Assembly: GCA_024362935.1 (NCBI GenBank)
Contig: JANCRA010000040.1
Location: 3,844,001 to 3,908,000, forward strand
DNA: 64,000 bases
Direction: 5' to 3'
From: Setophaga petechia
Taxonomy: Eukaryota > Chordata > Aves > Passeriformes > Parulidae
This document shows, one piece after another, positions 11,122 to 23,449 of this stretch. Made by a program: the position numbers and the translations under genes. The first letter of the stretch is position 1, and each line of letters starts with the position of its first letter. The notes under the pieces were generated by a model. That model had not been told where the DNA came from. It did no database searches and saw only the letters and a list, made by a program, of their open reading frames with translations.

Positions 11122-14100
11122 AAATCCATCTAATTTGATAAGTTACTGTGCGGTTAAGTTCAGAAATACCTTCCAACTATCATTTTTATACTTTTAAGAG
11201 TATGTTCTCTGTTACTATAGTCATTTTTCCACACAACTTTCCATTCTGCATCACCTGACTTTGCAAATAATGAACCAAATAATCTTAGACTGTAAATGAG
11301 AGCAGCTCCACTGAAGTAGAAACATCATTTATAATCTTTAATAAGCATTTAAAGAGAGTTTATGGACTTACAAGGTTGAAGTGTAGTCTTAGAGTTGACA
11401 AGGTGACTTTAAAAATCTGCTAGTTTTCTGTTTCAAGATGGTGCAACGCATGATTTTGATGTCATTAAATGATGGTGAAAGGGGATATTATGTATGGACG
11501 GTGGACACATCCAGCCATTGATGGGTACTGGGACATGACTCAGAACTAAACATTACAAATTGTTGAATATTTATTACCAAATGGTCCTTTGGAAATCCTC
11601 GTGGAGCTGTCTCACAGCAGTGGTCATTCTCATGAAAATGAATTATTAATTATTCACCTGCTAGAAAACCTGCATAACTGATAGCCTTGTGAAGTTTTTC
11701 TTTGGGAAGAAAAACAGCCACAAATTACAGCCATAAGAAGTACAGGAGATCCTAATCAAGGGAAAAAAAACCCCGAAAACTGTACTGATTGAGTATCTTG
11801 CATCATAGTGTACAATAAAGTGTTGAACTAGATGTTTATTTGCTACTGCAGATGCTCAGAGGACATTTACTCCTAAAAACCAGCTCCTCACCTCACCTGA
11901 ATCGTGGTAAACCTTAGAAGTTACAGGTCTAATTCATGTTTTTGTCATGTTCCAGTTCATAAGCTATATTTCTGCCTATGTCACCAGCAGGGCTGGTTTG
12001 TATTTGCTTTCTCAGAGAATATTCAGTGTAATTTGATTCCAGAAATAACAAACCTAGGAACATCCTATCTCTTACTTGGTCAACATTTATCTAGAGACAT
12101 ATGAAAAACATGTATGCTATGTGAGTTAGCTGTTCTGATGCTGGAATACATGCATCCTGTGGATGTGTGTTCCCTAATGGTCACACAGAGGTAAAGTCTA
12201 GGGAAAGGAAGTGCTTTTGGTTTTATTTTGTTTTTTCATTTTTTTCCTTAAGCTCCAATCATTCCATTTTACATGGGATCGATGCACATTCATTTGGCAC
12301 AGAAGACAAAATAAGTGTGATTATAAAGTTTGATGGATTCATCTGGGAGACAAAAACGACCAGGTGCTCCACTTTGTGAGTACTTTAATATTCAGTATTG
12401 ATTAGATTAATGAAGGGCCTCCAGGTCTCTGTTTTCCTTCCCAAAGGCTTTAAATACCAGGCTCTAGATTGAGGTTCAAGCTTCCAGTTTATAAGTGAAA
12501 AAAAGAAAGCACATTAACCATATGGAATGAGATGACATCTGCTTCATCTTTCAAAAATCAAAAGTCTCATGATTGACACATGCTGGTCTTCCAACTATTT
12601 TCAGCTAATTACTCATATACTGAATGAAATTAAGAAGCTTTATATTGTTTACCTATTCGCATTATGAGCTCTCTCTGAGCTGCAGAGGTAACAGAAACAC
12701 CTCAAGCTATGCTGTCACTAGACACTTAGTTTTAAAAGTAAGGACAGCAATAATCAGAACTGGCCTTTTGTTGATCTACTCCAATTTGAATTTTGTGAAA
12801 AGGGGAAAAGGAACAGTCTTCTATATTTCATTACAGGATCTTTTCTTTCTCTTCTTTTTAAATATTACAGAATTTAATTTATAGAAAATCCTCTGAAGGC
12901 TGCTTTCTTATCATCCATATGTTTTTAAGGTGCTCTGAGCTGAGGCCTCAAGGAAAAAAGAGTCACAAAGAAAATCTATCTGACATGAATGATATGGAAA
13001 GCTCTAAGCATATTGTAACCCACGGTTGTTCTTTCCTGGACCAGACACAAAAATTAATCCACTAAAATAAATTTTTCAAATATAAATTTCATCTTTAAAA
13101 GCTAGCAAATAGATAAGTGAATGTAAAAGGATAACATCCTTAAAAGTTTTGTTTATACACAGGGAAACAATAACATTCAGCTTGAGCTCTGAAATAATTC
13201 ACTGCAGCGGTACAAAACAACCACAAGGTGGAGAGAGACAGAGAAGAATTACAAAGATGAGTCCTGATATAAAAGCAAATTTAAAATTATACATCATTCC
13301 CACTGGATTTTTCTTCTGAAGGAGAAGGCATTGGCTTAGTCAACAATTGTTACATGATGGTTATTGATTTGAAAGGATGATTTTGTCTTAAGGCCAACCT
13401 CTGTCAAAAACAAATGCACGGTCTGCTTAAAGAAACTGCTCCGAGCCTGCAATGGCAGCTAGAAATATGCCAACAGGCAGATTTAGCTAAAGAAATGATT
13501 AATGGAGACTGCAAAGACCTTGTAAGAAAATAACTTTTAGATTTAGAAATACAACAGTTCTTCAAAGACCACACCAAGAGCCTGTCCTTTACCCTTCACT
13601 GTATTTATTTTCTCTTTCGCATATTTTTCAGCACAGAAAATGTCATAGGCCTTTTATTATTAGAGAGAGACCAAAAGGTACAAGCTATATAGCTGACTCA
13701 GGACAATCTAGATCTTCCTTCATTCTGGGAGTCTCAAATTCTGTATGAAAAATAATCATCATTAAAATGCTAAGATGTTTAATGCAAGTACACCAAAGGT
13801 TTTTCTGTATTCAGTTCTAACGAAGAAATAAAAGTGCCTAGGGAGTTGTTTCAAATCCTCCAAAGAGTATGCTTACTTTTTATATATTTGTATATCATTT
13901 TCCAGATTTCTGTTATGACAATTAATTTGGGATGTTGGATATGTAAAGTTATGTGCATTTATTGCTTTGCAGCATACTGTGTATTCAGATGGTTAGCAAA
14001 ATGAATGTATTATTTAGGCCATGAACAAGCATGAATGGTCCAAGAAAAAGAAGAATCATATATATAACCTCTATTTTAACAAAATTAGTTAGTAAAATCA

Positions 14101-14563
14101 TGATCTACATGCATTTTAATTTCTAACACATATAGTCTTTTATCTTCCAGAGACAGTTGTTATCTCATTAAAAAAAAAACAAACCAAAAACAAGTATTTT
14201 GTGATTTTGATTCCTGTGAGAATAAGGATCATGTATGATTATGCTGTTTCAGTATGTATAGGTGTTAAGTCTTTAAGTTCTCAGAAATTCTCAAACTCAT
14301 TGTCAATTTCAGATACATGAATATTCAAATGTATTGGTACCTACAAATCTCATGAAAATAGGTACCTAAATACGCAAGTTTTCATGGAAAAAAAATGTCT
14401 GGCATGAGCACTTGCCATGCAAGACATTGGAGAATCAATATGGGACAACTCTATTACAAATGACCTAGCTTTAGAGAAAAATTCAGGTTGACCTCATACC
14501 TTATTAAAAGAGACAATCTATTCCTCGGTCCAGGTTCTTCTGTCATGTGCAATCTTTACAGCC
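11122..14563. other. Gene-poor AT-rich DNA
   Basis: No gene or named repeat recognised. Open frames of 60-86 codons at 11904, 12167 and 12624 have no domain features and biased, AT-driven composition. Confidence 0.55.
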
Positions 14564-14679
14564 AAAAAAAAAAAAAAAAAAAAAATAGAAAGAAAAAAAA
14601 AGAAAAAAGAAAAAAGAAAAAAGAAAAAAGAAAAAAGAAAAAAGAAAAAAGAAAAAAGAAAAAAGAAAAAAGAAAAAGA
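14564..14679. repeat. Poly-A and (AAAAAAG)n microsatellite
   Basis: A run of about 22 A leads into a purine-only 7-bp repeat, AAAAAAG, of roughly twelve units. The whole tract is A/G on this strand apart from one T near 14586. The Lys/Arg-rich and Phe-rich frames read through it on the two strands are artefacts of the repeat. Confidence 0.95.
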
Positions 14680-17428
14680 CTCCCACCTTTCAGAACTCCT
14701 GAAATTTTTTAAAGCCATTGCTTCTCTCCATGTCCCACCATTTCCTGATGCCTAAGAACATGTAGATTAGAGTGGAATCTTTAATTTTATTCATTTATAA
14801 ATTGATAGAAGATAGAGGTTCATTGGATGCAATGCTTCCTTAGTTGATGACAGAACCTTTTGTTTAGTGCATGAGTTTGGTTTTCAGAGCATATCACTTT
14901 GTCAGGCTATTTCAGCTACCACCTCAGAAGAGTTTATCAAAACTATGGTAAAACTGTCATAGATTTTGCTAAAAGCAGTAAAAGCAGATAGAATCAGCAA
15001 AATGCAACAAGCAACTCACAGATCAGAAGGGAGGATATTTCAAAGAGTATTTTAATATTGAAAAAAATGAATATGCAGAACATCTTAAACATCATCAAAC
15101 TTGACCTTTACATGACCTGTAGAAAGACATCCATGCCTGTATCCTGCACTGACTTTGTTATCGTTCCTTTTAAGAAGTTCTTTTTTCAGCCATTGTTGCA
15201 ATAAAAATTTCTTCCAATGTTCTTCATGCACCAAAAACTCAGAAGAATGGTCTTTCATTTAGATCCTTGGAAGGACCTAGATCTTAGATTATGTTCTTCC
15301 TAATAAGAAGTTAACTTTCAATAACTTACCTACTTAAAAAATTAGATCTTAAATGTTATTTTTATCTTGTAGCAATCTTAATTTTTTAAAAAAAATTATT
15401 AATGAATGCAGTTATTCTGAGACTAGGACTGAGACTAGGATATTTTTTGCATTTTTCTGGACAGTATTTATTATTTGGGGGGTGCTTTCTATGTTTCATT
15501 GAGTCATGTCTTTTAGAAATACAAAAAGTTCTATCATCTTTTCAGCTGACCCTATGACAAGTGAATTGTCAGTGAATTTTACTCACTCCCCTTCAGATCA
15601 CTTTATACATCTCAAGTTTACAAGTCAGTCTTTGATACTTAGTATAGTGTTTATTATTTCTAATTTCTGGTCCATTTAGTGTTCTTGGAATGTCTTCTTC
15701 TGTCTAATCAGTTCTTGGTATCTGTTTCTACCCAAAAGATTTATACAATCATTCCAGTAACATTTGAGCAAGGGGGGAATACGAAAAGTTCTAAGAGAGA
15801 TATTCTCATATGTTTCCGTCCCTCAATCCTTTCTTTTCTCTGCTGATTTCCAGGACCTTCTCATCACTACTCTGACCTCTTTCCTCCCCTCTCCCATGTG
15901 TGCAAAGAACTGTCAGGAAAATTACCTGTGACCTAGACTTTTAAGAGCTTATCGTGTCCCAGAAAGTGAGCCTGGTCTCCTTCAGGGAGAGAGAATGCTG
16001 TTGTTACAGATGTTTCCCTACATCCATCTGAATTAGCTTTATACACCTTTTTACAGGTAGAACTCAAGGGAGAAGACAAGAAGCAAATTCCTCCCCAACA
16101 TGAGGGCAGGCACAAACCAGACGGATAAACAGACTTTCAAGTTGTCAAAAAATATTCTGCTCTTCACATTATTGTCAGAGAAAAAAGACAAAAGGAAGTA
16201 GACAGGCAAGAAAGAGAGAGAAAGAAAAAGACAAAGGAATGATAATATTTTTCTGTGCTTCCTTTTCCATAACAAAGTATCTGTTCTGGGCCCAGCACCA
16301 AACTAAATACTGACAGAAGAAAATTTGCTAAAATAAAGAGAGAACTAGAAACTAGGGAAAAATCCCAGTACTCTTGGCCTATCCAAGTCTAGGCTTAGCC
16401 TTTTTGTTGTAGGGATTGACTCTTAAAAATGTTATGGACTTGTGAAATATTTCCCTATAGGCCAGATTCCTGTTTTTCATATAAACCAGATGCCTTTTCA
16501 CTAAACAAATGCAAATAAACTTTAATGTCTACAGCTTTCATTCACTCCACTTCCCAAGTCAAGTTTCAAATAAACATTCCTTTTTCCAAGTGTTAAAAAG
16601 TAAGGAGTTACTGCTTAAGTTCAATGTGGTGTTTTTCCTAGGTATGTTTAATCATTCACATTTGGAGATATTTATTTTACCTTTTATTTGAGCATTATAT
16701 GTGTCCATCTCGTTATACCCTTGGTGTCTGATCTACAGACACTATAAATTGTGTTCTGCTCTAGAAACAGAGCAAGAGGTCTTGCACCACAGAGGAGATA
16801 TGGTGCAGAAAAACAATTGCATATAATCACTTGCAGGTATATAACTGCATTGCTATAGCATTTTAATATATTCAGCAATTTGAAACTAGCTAGCTTGTGC
16901 CCTGGCAGCAAGGAGCTGCTGCAGCTCAAAACAGTAGATCAAAGCAGGTTTCCAATGATTCAAGAGATAGCACAGATTATTTCCCTCTAACCTTTCAATT
17001 AAAGGCTGCATCTCACTATCTAGTCCTATGATTCTCTAAATCTTCTTGGTGAATTCATTGTCCTTTACCCTATTTTAGATCACATATGTTCAGGATGTTA
17101 TGTGTGAGCCTGCATAAAATGAAGCTATGAAAATTGCAACAAAAATTAAGCAAATTAGATTTTATTATTATAATTTTAGTGGTTTGAAAATGAAAACAAT
17201 CACATGGACTGTGTATTTTGCATCTTTTTTTACCATCATGAAAAAGCCAAATTGCAACAGCATTCAAAGTAGGCTGTTGTAAATTCTATTTTTTTTTAAT
17301 TATTTTTAAATGTAAAGGTAAACAACAACTGAACTGACATTTCAGGAAGATGTTTTTAAGGCATTTATTAATCTGGATAGCAGGAAAATTTAATTCCCAA
17401 TGCCCTTTCACTTGTGTAGCCTTTACAG
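14680..17428. other. Gene-poor AT-rich DNA
   Basis: No gene called. Short frames at 15933-16115, 16051-16275, 16509-16691 and 16684-16929 carry no domain signature. The right end, just before 17429, holds a pyrimidine-rich stretch ending CTTTACAG that could act as a splice acceptor for the candidate exon that follows. Confidence 0.5.
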
Positions 17429-17583
17429 ACATTGAAGACCATAAAGAAGAAATTATAGAGCAATTTGGGAATTCGGCAACAATAGACCAGCAAAACTGGA
17501 TGATATTTACCAAAGAGACCAGAAGAAATGCTGTGAAACTGGCATTAACACAACATAACCTTATAAATCAGAAGTACTCCTAG
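17429..17583 (+). CDS. Candidate terminal coding exon, unknown gene (partial)
   Basis: I do not recognise this gene. The frame open to the TAG at 17581-17583 encodes a hydrophilic, charge-balanced peptide of about 51 residues, starting roughly DIEDHKEEIIEQFG and ending NLINQKYS. Its amino-acid make-up looks more like real protein than the neighbouring chance frames. It is preceded by a good acceptor context (CCCTTTCACTTGTGTAGCC then TTTACAG, ending at 17428). It would be a last exon in an otherwise intronic window. Against this, no partner exon is visible, no domain is known to me, and one short frame in 64 kb can arise by chance. It could also be a relic of a processed copy. Confidence 0.25.
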
Positions 17584-20500
17584 CTGTAGAAAGGTCTTTC
17601 TAAGCTGTTTCTTTTCTAGCAAAGACAGTCCATCGAGGATGGAGAAACAGAACCTGGACATTTAAGTGTTGTATTTTCTAGTTTTCTTGTCACTGTAGCT
17701 ACTATGGGCTGAGTTGTAGCTTGAATTTGAAAAACCTGTGTTCCAGCAGCTGTTTCAATTAATGTTCTAAAATGTTTTCTCTAAATCTAGAGCAAAATCC
17801 AAACTAACTAATCAGACACAACTAGACATTGAAGTGAAAAAGACAACATGACAGTTCTCTTCCGGGATCATGTGTTCGCAATTTTATAAAATTTGATTAT
17901 TGGATATGGAAGTGGAGATCAGTGCATAGGACGTGTTTACTCCTTGGCTCTGACCAGACCTATGAAAAATGTGTAACTGAAGTCCCAACGGTATTTTGCA
18001 AAAAATGGACAAATTTAAGAGTAAGTGCATGGCCACAGTAGCAGAAACACACAGAAAGGCTATTCCACATTCATGATTCGTGATTTATGGAGGCTTCTCT
18101 GATTGTTTTTCTGAAAGTACCTCTGGTAACCCTGGAGTACCCTGGAGTGGAGCAGGCCTGCCTGTGGCAGGTACATTATATCTGCCCCATGAAAAAGTCA
18201 GGATACTCAGTATCACCCAGGAAAATACAGAGCTTGGGATATGCATTTTTATTGACCTTTTTCAATTTTCATGTAATTTCAGTGGTAAATAGTTGATAAA
18301 ATTGAGTGAATGAAGTTCTTCAAGATGTACTAAATTTTGAAGGCTTTAAATACACTCTCCTACAGTTTGTGAAGCAGTTCTAATTAGCATCATTGTTGGC
18401 CAACTCATCAGTGGAGAAGCCAGAGACAGAGAGCTGGTTCATATGGGAGACTGCTGTAACAGATCATTTACATAAATGCTTAATTTTAACCACCATAATT
18501 TTAACCCTATATAGAAGCCAACATCTATACAAGAAGTAGTTGCCTGGATCAGAGAAAGATTTATAGTAGCCTGAGGAACCTGGAAAACTCACAGATTTCA
18601 AAGGCTTCTGTCTCAAAAATTAACTGTATTTATGCCCTGATAAGCCACATACACCTGCAGATCAGCTTAAACATCATGTCTATGATTTTTTTTTAATTAT
18701 TATTCACAATTAGGATGAACACAGACCTTAAAATCTCTGCTTTCTTGACTGTAATCGTATCTTACTCATTTTCTTAAAATTGGTATTCGCATTCCAAAAA
18801 ACATCTGGTTCATAATGCCACAAATTTATGAAACTTGTAGAGTAAAGGGAATTTTTTTCTCTGCCTCCTTGCCATTTAGACCACATAGTGTGGTAATGGT
18901 GCATTACATTTTATGGCAGCTACTGATCTACTTAGACATTCCTGTGTCTGCCATTGCTGTGTAAACTAAGGGCAGAACTGAAGTTTCTGGTTGTTTATAA
19001 TTTTGTTTACCCCGTCAAAGGTAAGACTTAAAAATGTAATTTTTTTTTTGTTCTTTTCAGCAAGTTCCTGTGTAAGAATGTGTGAGTGAAGATATTTTCT
19101 GAATATTACAATACTAAAAACTTTCAAAAAAAATTTGAGATTGAGAAGTCTAGTATTAAAGATAGTCCTATGACCTCCAAGCCCATCTAAATCCTATATT
19201 GTCTAGGAAGAAATATGTCTACAATTACAGCCACAATTTTAACCATATTAAATCTAAACTGAAAATCTCATGCCAGGTAATTCTGATTCTTAACACTTAA
19301 TTCTAGTTTAAATCTAATTCAGAGTTTCCTGATTAATCCTTTTTATCATAACCTCTAGAAAGTAAAGAAACAATAAACATTAGAGGATTACTATTGAAAG
19401 CCTATTAAGAGAGCAGCCTCACACTTAAAAAACAATTTAGTGTTTCATAACTGGAATTGGATTTAGTAATATTTGCCATTGGGAATGAGCATTTGCTTCT
19501 ACAAATCTAATTCCAACATACAAAATATGCATCTCTTTTTATCTCAAATGCAAATAAATTGCACAATTTGAGCTCTGAATTTAATGAAAAAATGTTTTGA
19601 AGTCTTAATCATAATTAGATTCTAGAACTCCAAATAGAGCTTCATGTGTGCAACTTTGTGCAGAACTTGACTCTCAGGCAGACAGATTCAGATTTGTTTC
19701 TGGTCATCAACTGTTTTTTCATGGGGGAGGACTTTTTGTTTGTTTGTTTTTTGTTAGCTTTTGCAGTGTGCTGCTCAATCAAGATTTGATATTTGATGTC
19801 CTCTGGCTCCATGCAAATCAGTCTTTCACTTTATGAGCTTGCCCTTCTTCCCGATGCAACAATTTTGGAAACAAAAGGTAGTCAGTGCTACAAATACCTA
19901 GCTAGATACAGGGATTAGTAACCAGCTCACCATTTTTCTAAAACATTTTTGTTACTGTAACCCCATGGCCTCACTCATACAATTCATTCCTTAGGGCTTT
20001 GTAGCCCTTTAGTGTCAAAAAACAAATTCCTGGAGAGAAAGTAATGGGTTTTTGTGGACTTTTTGTTGATTTTATTTTGTGAATCTGTCTTTTTTTATTC
20101 TTCTCTGCTTCTATTTAATTTGAACCTAACTCTGCAGAAGCATGCACGGGGACTACTCATTTGTACCTGCGAACATTGGCCATTTGGACTTTAGTAAGAG
20201 TTTCACTAATTCTTTATCATTTCTTTCCTACATGCTATGCACTATATTGTGCTCACGACTGAGGAAAATTAGCCCTTGTATGATTTATGCTTGTGCAGGG
20301 ACAGATTGTCCTCTGGTGTAGCTCTATGCTTACTGACAGAGAGATGCCAATTTAGCCTGCTGGGGATGTGACTTCCTGCAGTCAGCATGGAGGTAACTGT
20401 AAGCAAGATGACTTTCAGGAAGAATTGTAAGCATTCATCATTTAAGAATGTCTTTGTGAGATTAAAACAGGAAGAATGTATCATTTTAATGTTTATGTTT

Positions 20501-23139
20501 TCTTCAGTCTCTAATATCTGTACTTCTCAAGATTGTCTCTCTGCATATAAACACATATCCATGCATACATATCCAAATACACTTATAAACAAATATTGTG
20601 TCTGCAGTGATCTAAAAATACTGATATGAGTGACAACCCCAGAGGGAAAATAACAAAGAGACTGAAGAAGTCAGTATCCTGAATCACTATATAATCTCAT
20701 TATAGCAAAATAGAAAACACTGAAGGAGAATTCTCTCTAGAGAATAACAGCAGAGTAGGCAATAGGCAGGTTATACAGTAAGTTTTTCACTTCTTTAATG
20801 TGCTACACTGTCTTTGTGTCTACACTCTATTTTTCTTGTGTGTTTTCTCAAGCATGTGATTACTTAAAGAATCTATTTAAAAATAGCAACAAATGTTGCA
20901 GATTATTATGGAACAGTAACACATATAGCAACGCATAATTTTGTTTTCTTTTACATATGTAAGAAAAGAAGTGACCTTAGGAACCTCTTTCCTAATTGTG
21001 ATTTCAGTTTTTCTTTTTTTTTTTTTAATGCAAGTAATATACGCAATAGGTGGAGAGAAGTCAAAGCAATTAATCAGAGAACTATCTGATAGGAAAAGAT
21101 AGATCAATCACTAGAGAAAGAAAGGTATGAGAAGAAAAAGAGTTTGATGAAGAGAGGCCAGTTCTTTATCCTTTTCTTTTTATTCTCAATATGAAACAGA
21201 AAATAATTTTTCTTTAAAGTTTAAAGGAAGCACTTAGCAACCAAAGGGTATAATGATAGAAAGACTCAAAGTAAATTATATTCATTATAAAGTGTTAAAC
21301 AATCACTCTCTTGCCTGGTCAGAAAAAAAAAAAAATAGAAATTTGTAGCTCTTCAAGGTACATATGCAAAATCCCATGCTCAGATTAAAACACAGGCCTG
21401 TGCAAAAAAGTGTTTAATAATTTTAAACAAGCTTAGTAGGCACATGTCCCTTTCACAAAAGACACACGATAGCTGGCATCCCTCAGTGATTCCTGCTCTG
21501 CTAAGAATGAGAACAGATTGAATGCAGATGAAGATCAAACCAGCCTCATATTTCTAGAAATGGTGGGTGAAGGTTAGAAAATGTAGACAGAGCAGTGCAG
21601 GAGAGCAACAAAACTGTTGTACGTGCTGCCAGGAACAGGTTTTATAAGCTCAGCATGAGACTTATTGGTATTTACTTCACAAGCGGAGTTGCGAATTGCA
21701 AAACAAAGCATGCCCCAGTGATGCTCTAGAGGAAAACTTTCAAACTTGAGTATGCCTGGAAAAGAAAAAGAAGGATGATTCAATAGGGAAAGCACTAAGT
21801 TTGATGTATCTGATCACAGTTCTGTGCTCAGTCATAGGCTTTCTGCTTCATCAGGTCAAATATAAGGATTAGATTCTCAAGACAGACATGTTTAGGTATA
21901 AAAATATGGAGTCTGCATATAAAATTTGCACTATCCACATTTCTCTTACTGGATGTGGATAATGCTGCCTAAATCCTTAGAACATGTTCTACATATCTTT
22001 GTAGCAGCAATTTTTTCAAAACTTTTGTCCAGCTGGCCTTCATACGTATAAACAGTAGCAATTATCTCAGCCACACTTCTTGTCTTCTTCCTCTTCTACC
22101 TCCACCCACCCCACTCCAAAACACCACCTTAGGACATGTCACTTGCCTTGTCTCCTTGGAGGTCAAAAGTCCAATTGCATCCTTCTCTTCACGAAGGGAT
22201 GTTCTTCTGACTCTCAGCTGAGTGCCTGAGCTAACAGCCTTCTTATTACACCAGTGATAAGCCAACACTTATTATGCAGATGATTCTAGAAGTCATAATA
22301 CCTGTTTTCAAAAGGAGATGGAGGGAAGATATGCAATTCTGGATGTGAGACAAATAGACTTGAGACAGTATTTCCCTTTGCCTGTTTACTCTTTTCCACA
22401 TTTCACACACCTCCTTAGAACCAGATAAAAACTTAAAATATATTAAATTCATACATTCAGCCTAATCACCTCTGGAAGTATCACTTAGACCCCATCATGC
22501 TTGCAATTCAGTTCTATCACATTTTCCCTCTGAGGGCCTTCAAACCTTGTCTCCTATATAGTTTTCCTCTGCTGTACCTAGTAAGAGTGTTGATATACAA
22601 TCAAATGAAAAGAAAATAAGGGGTTTTTCGCCAATTTTTCTGGGGTTTTTGTTTGGTGTTTTGGGGGTTTTTTTGTTTTGTTTTGTTTGATTTTTTTTGT
22701 TTTGTTTTTTTCTTTCCAGTAGGTCTATTGCTGAGATCCACGAGAAAATACTTATTGGTATTTATTATATGAATTACTGAATTAAAGTCCTTTTCTGTCT
22801 CATTCACTTCCTGAAATTTCTTTCTATCCATCACCTAGTTTTTGTGATCTCAATTGTCTTGGTGATTTTCTGGAATTTTCAAAGCAAGGAACATCTTAAA
22901 ATTACTGTGATAAAGGAACACTTCAAACTGGTTTTTACACACTACTTCCCAGGTAATTGCTTTCCTTGAAATGTCACAGGCAGTGACTTTCTGTAACAAC
23001 TGTATATGAACAGTTGTTGAACTAAAGTTCAAATTTAGGGCTACCCAATTGTGGGACTATAATCCAGACTAATTCATGTGCACCTGTTCTAACTCCAACA
23101 TCAAAAAACTTTCATGTTAAACTGGTACTGTATACAACT
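17584..23139. other. Gene-poor AT-rich DNA
   Basis: No supportable gene. A G/T-rich low-complexity patch lies at about 22620-22710 (runs of GTTTT and GGGTTTTT) and short homopolymers near 18690 and 21010. Open frames are all under 81 codons and lack domain features. Confidence 0.55.
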
Positions 23140-23449
23140 TTCTCACAGGAGAAAGCTGAGGGGCAGGTACTGATCTCTTTTCTCTGGACCCAAGGGATTG
23201 GCCTGAAGCTGTGTCAGGGGAGCTTTAGGATGGATGTCAGGAAAAGGTTCTTCACCCAGAGGGTTGTTGGGCCCTGGAACAGGCTCCCCAGAGAAGTGGT
23301 CAAGGCACCAAACACAGTTCAAGAACAGTTTGGACAATGCTCTCAGATACATGGTGTGACTCTTCAGGCTGTGCTGTGCAGGGCCAGGATTTGGGCTTTC
23401 ATGATCCTGGTGGGTGCCTTTCCAGCTCAGGATATTCTATGATTCTATG
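23140..23449 (+). mobile_element. CR1 LINE 3' fragment
   Basis: A clear plus-strand CR1 3' end. It has the ORF2 C-terminal text (the frame reading [20 protein letters not shown] at 23230) and the untranslated end, closing with GATATTCTATGATTCTATG, the octamer tail of bird CR1. It is 5'-truncated, as most CR1 copies are. The ORF2 end is frame-broken within about 60 codons, so the copy is inactive. Confidence 0.92.

Noticed and set aside
14488..14718. Lys/Arg-rich and Phe-rich frames on the two strands
   Set aside because: Pure products of the (AAAAAAG)n microsatellite.
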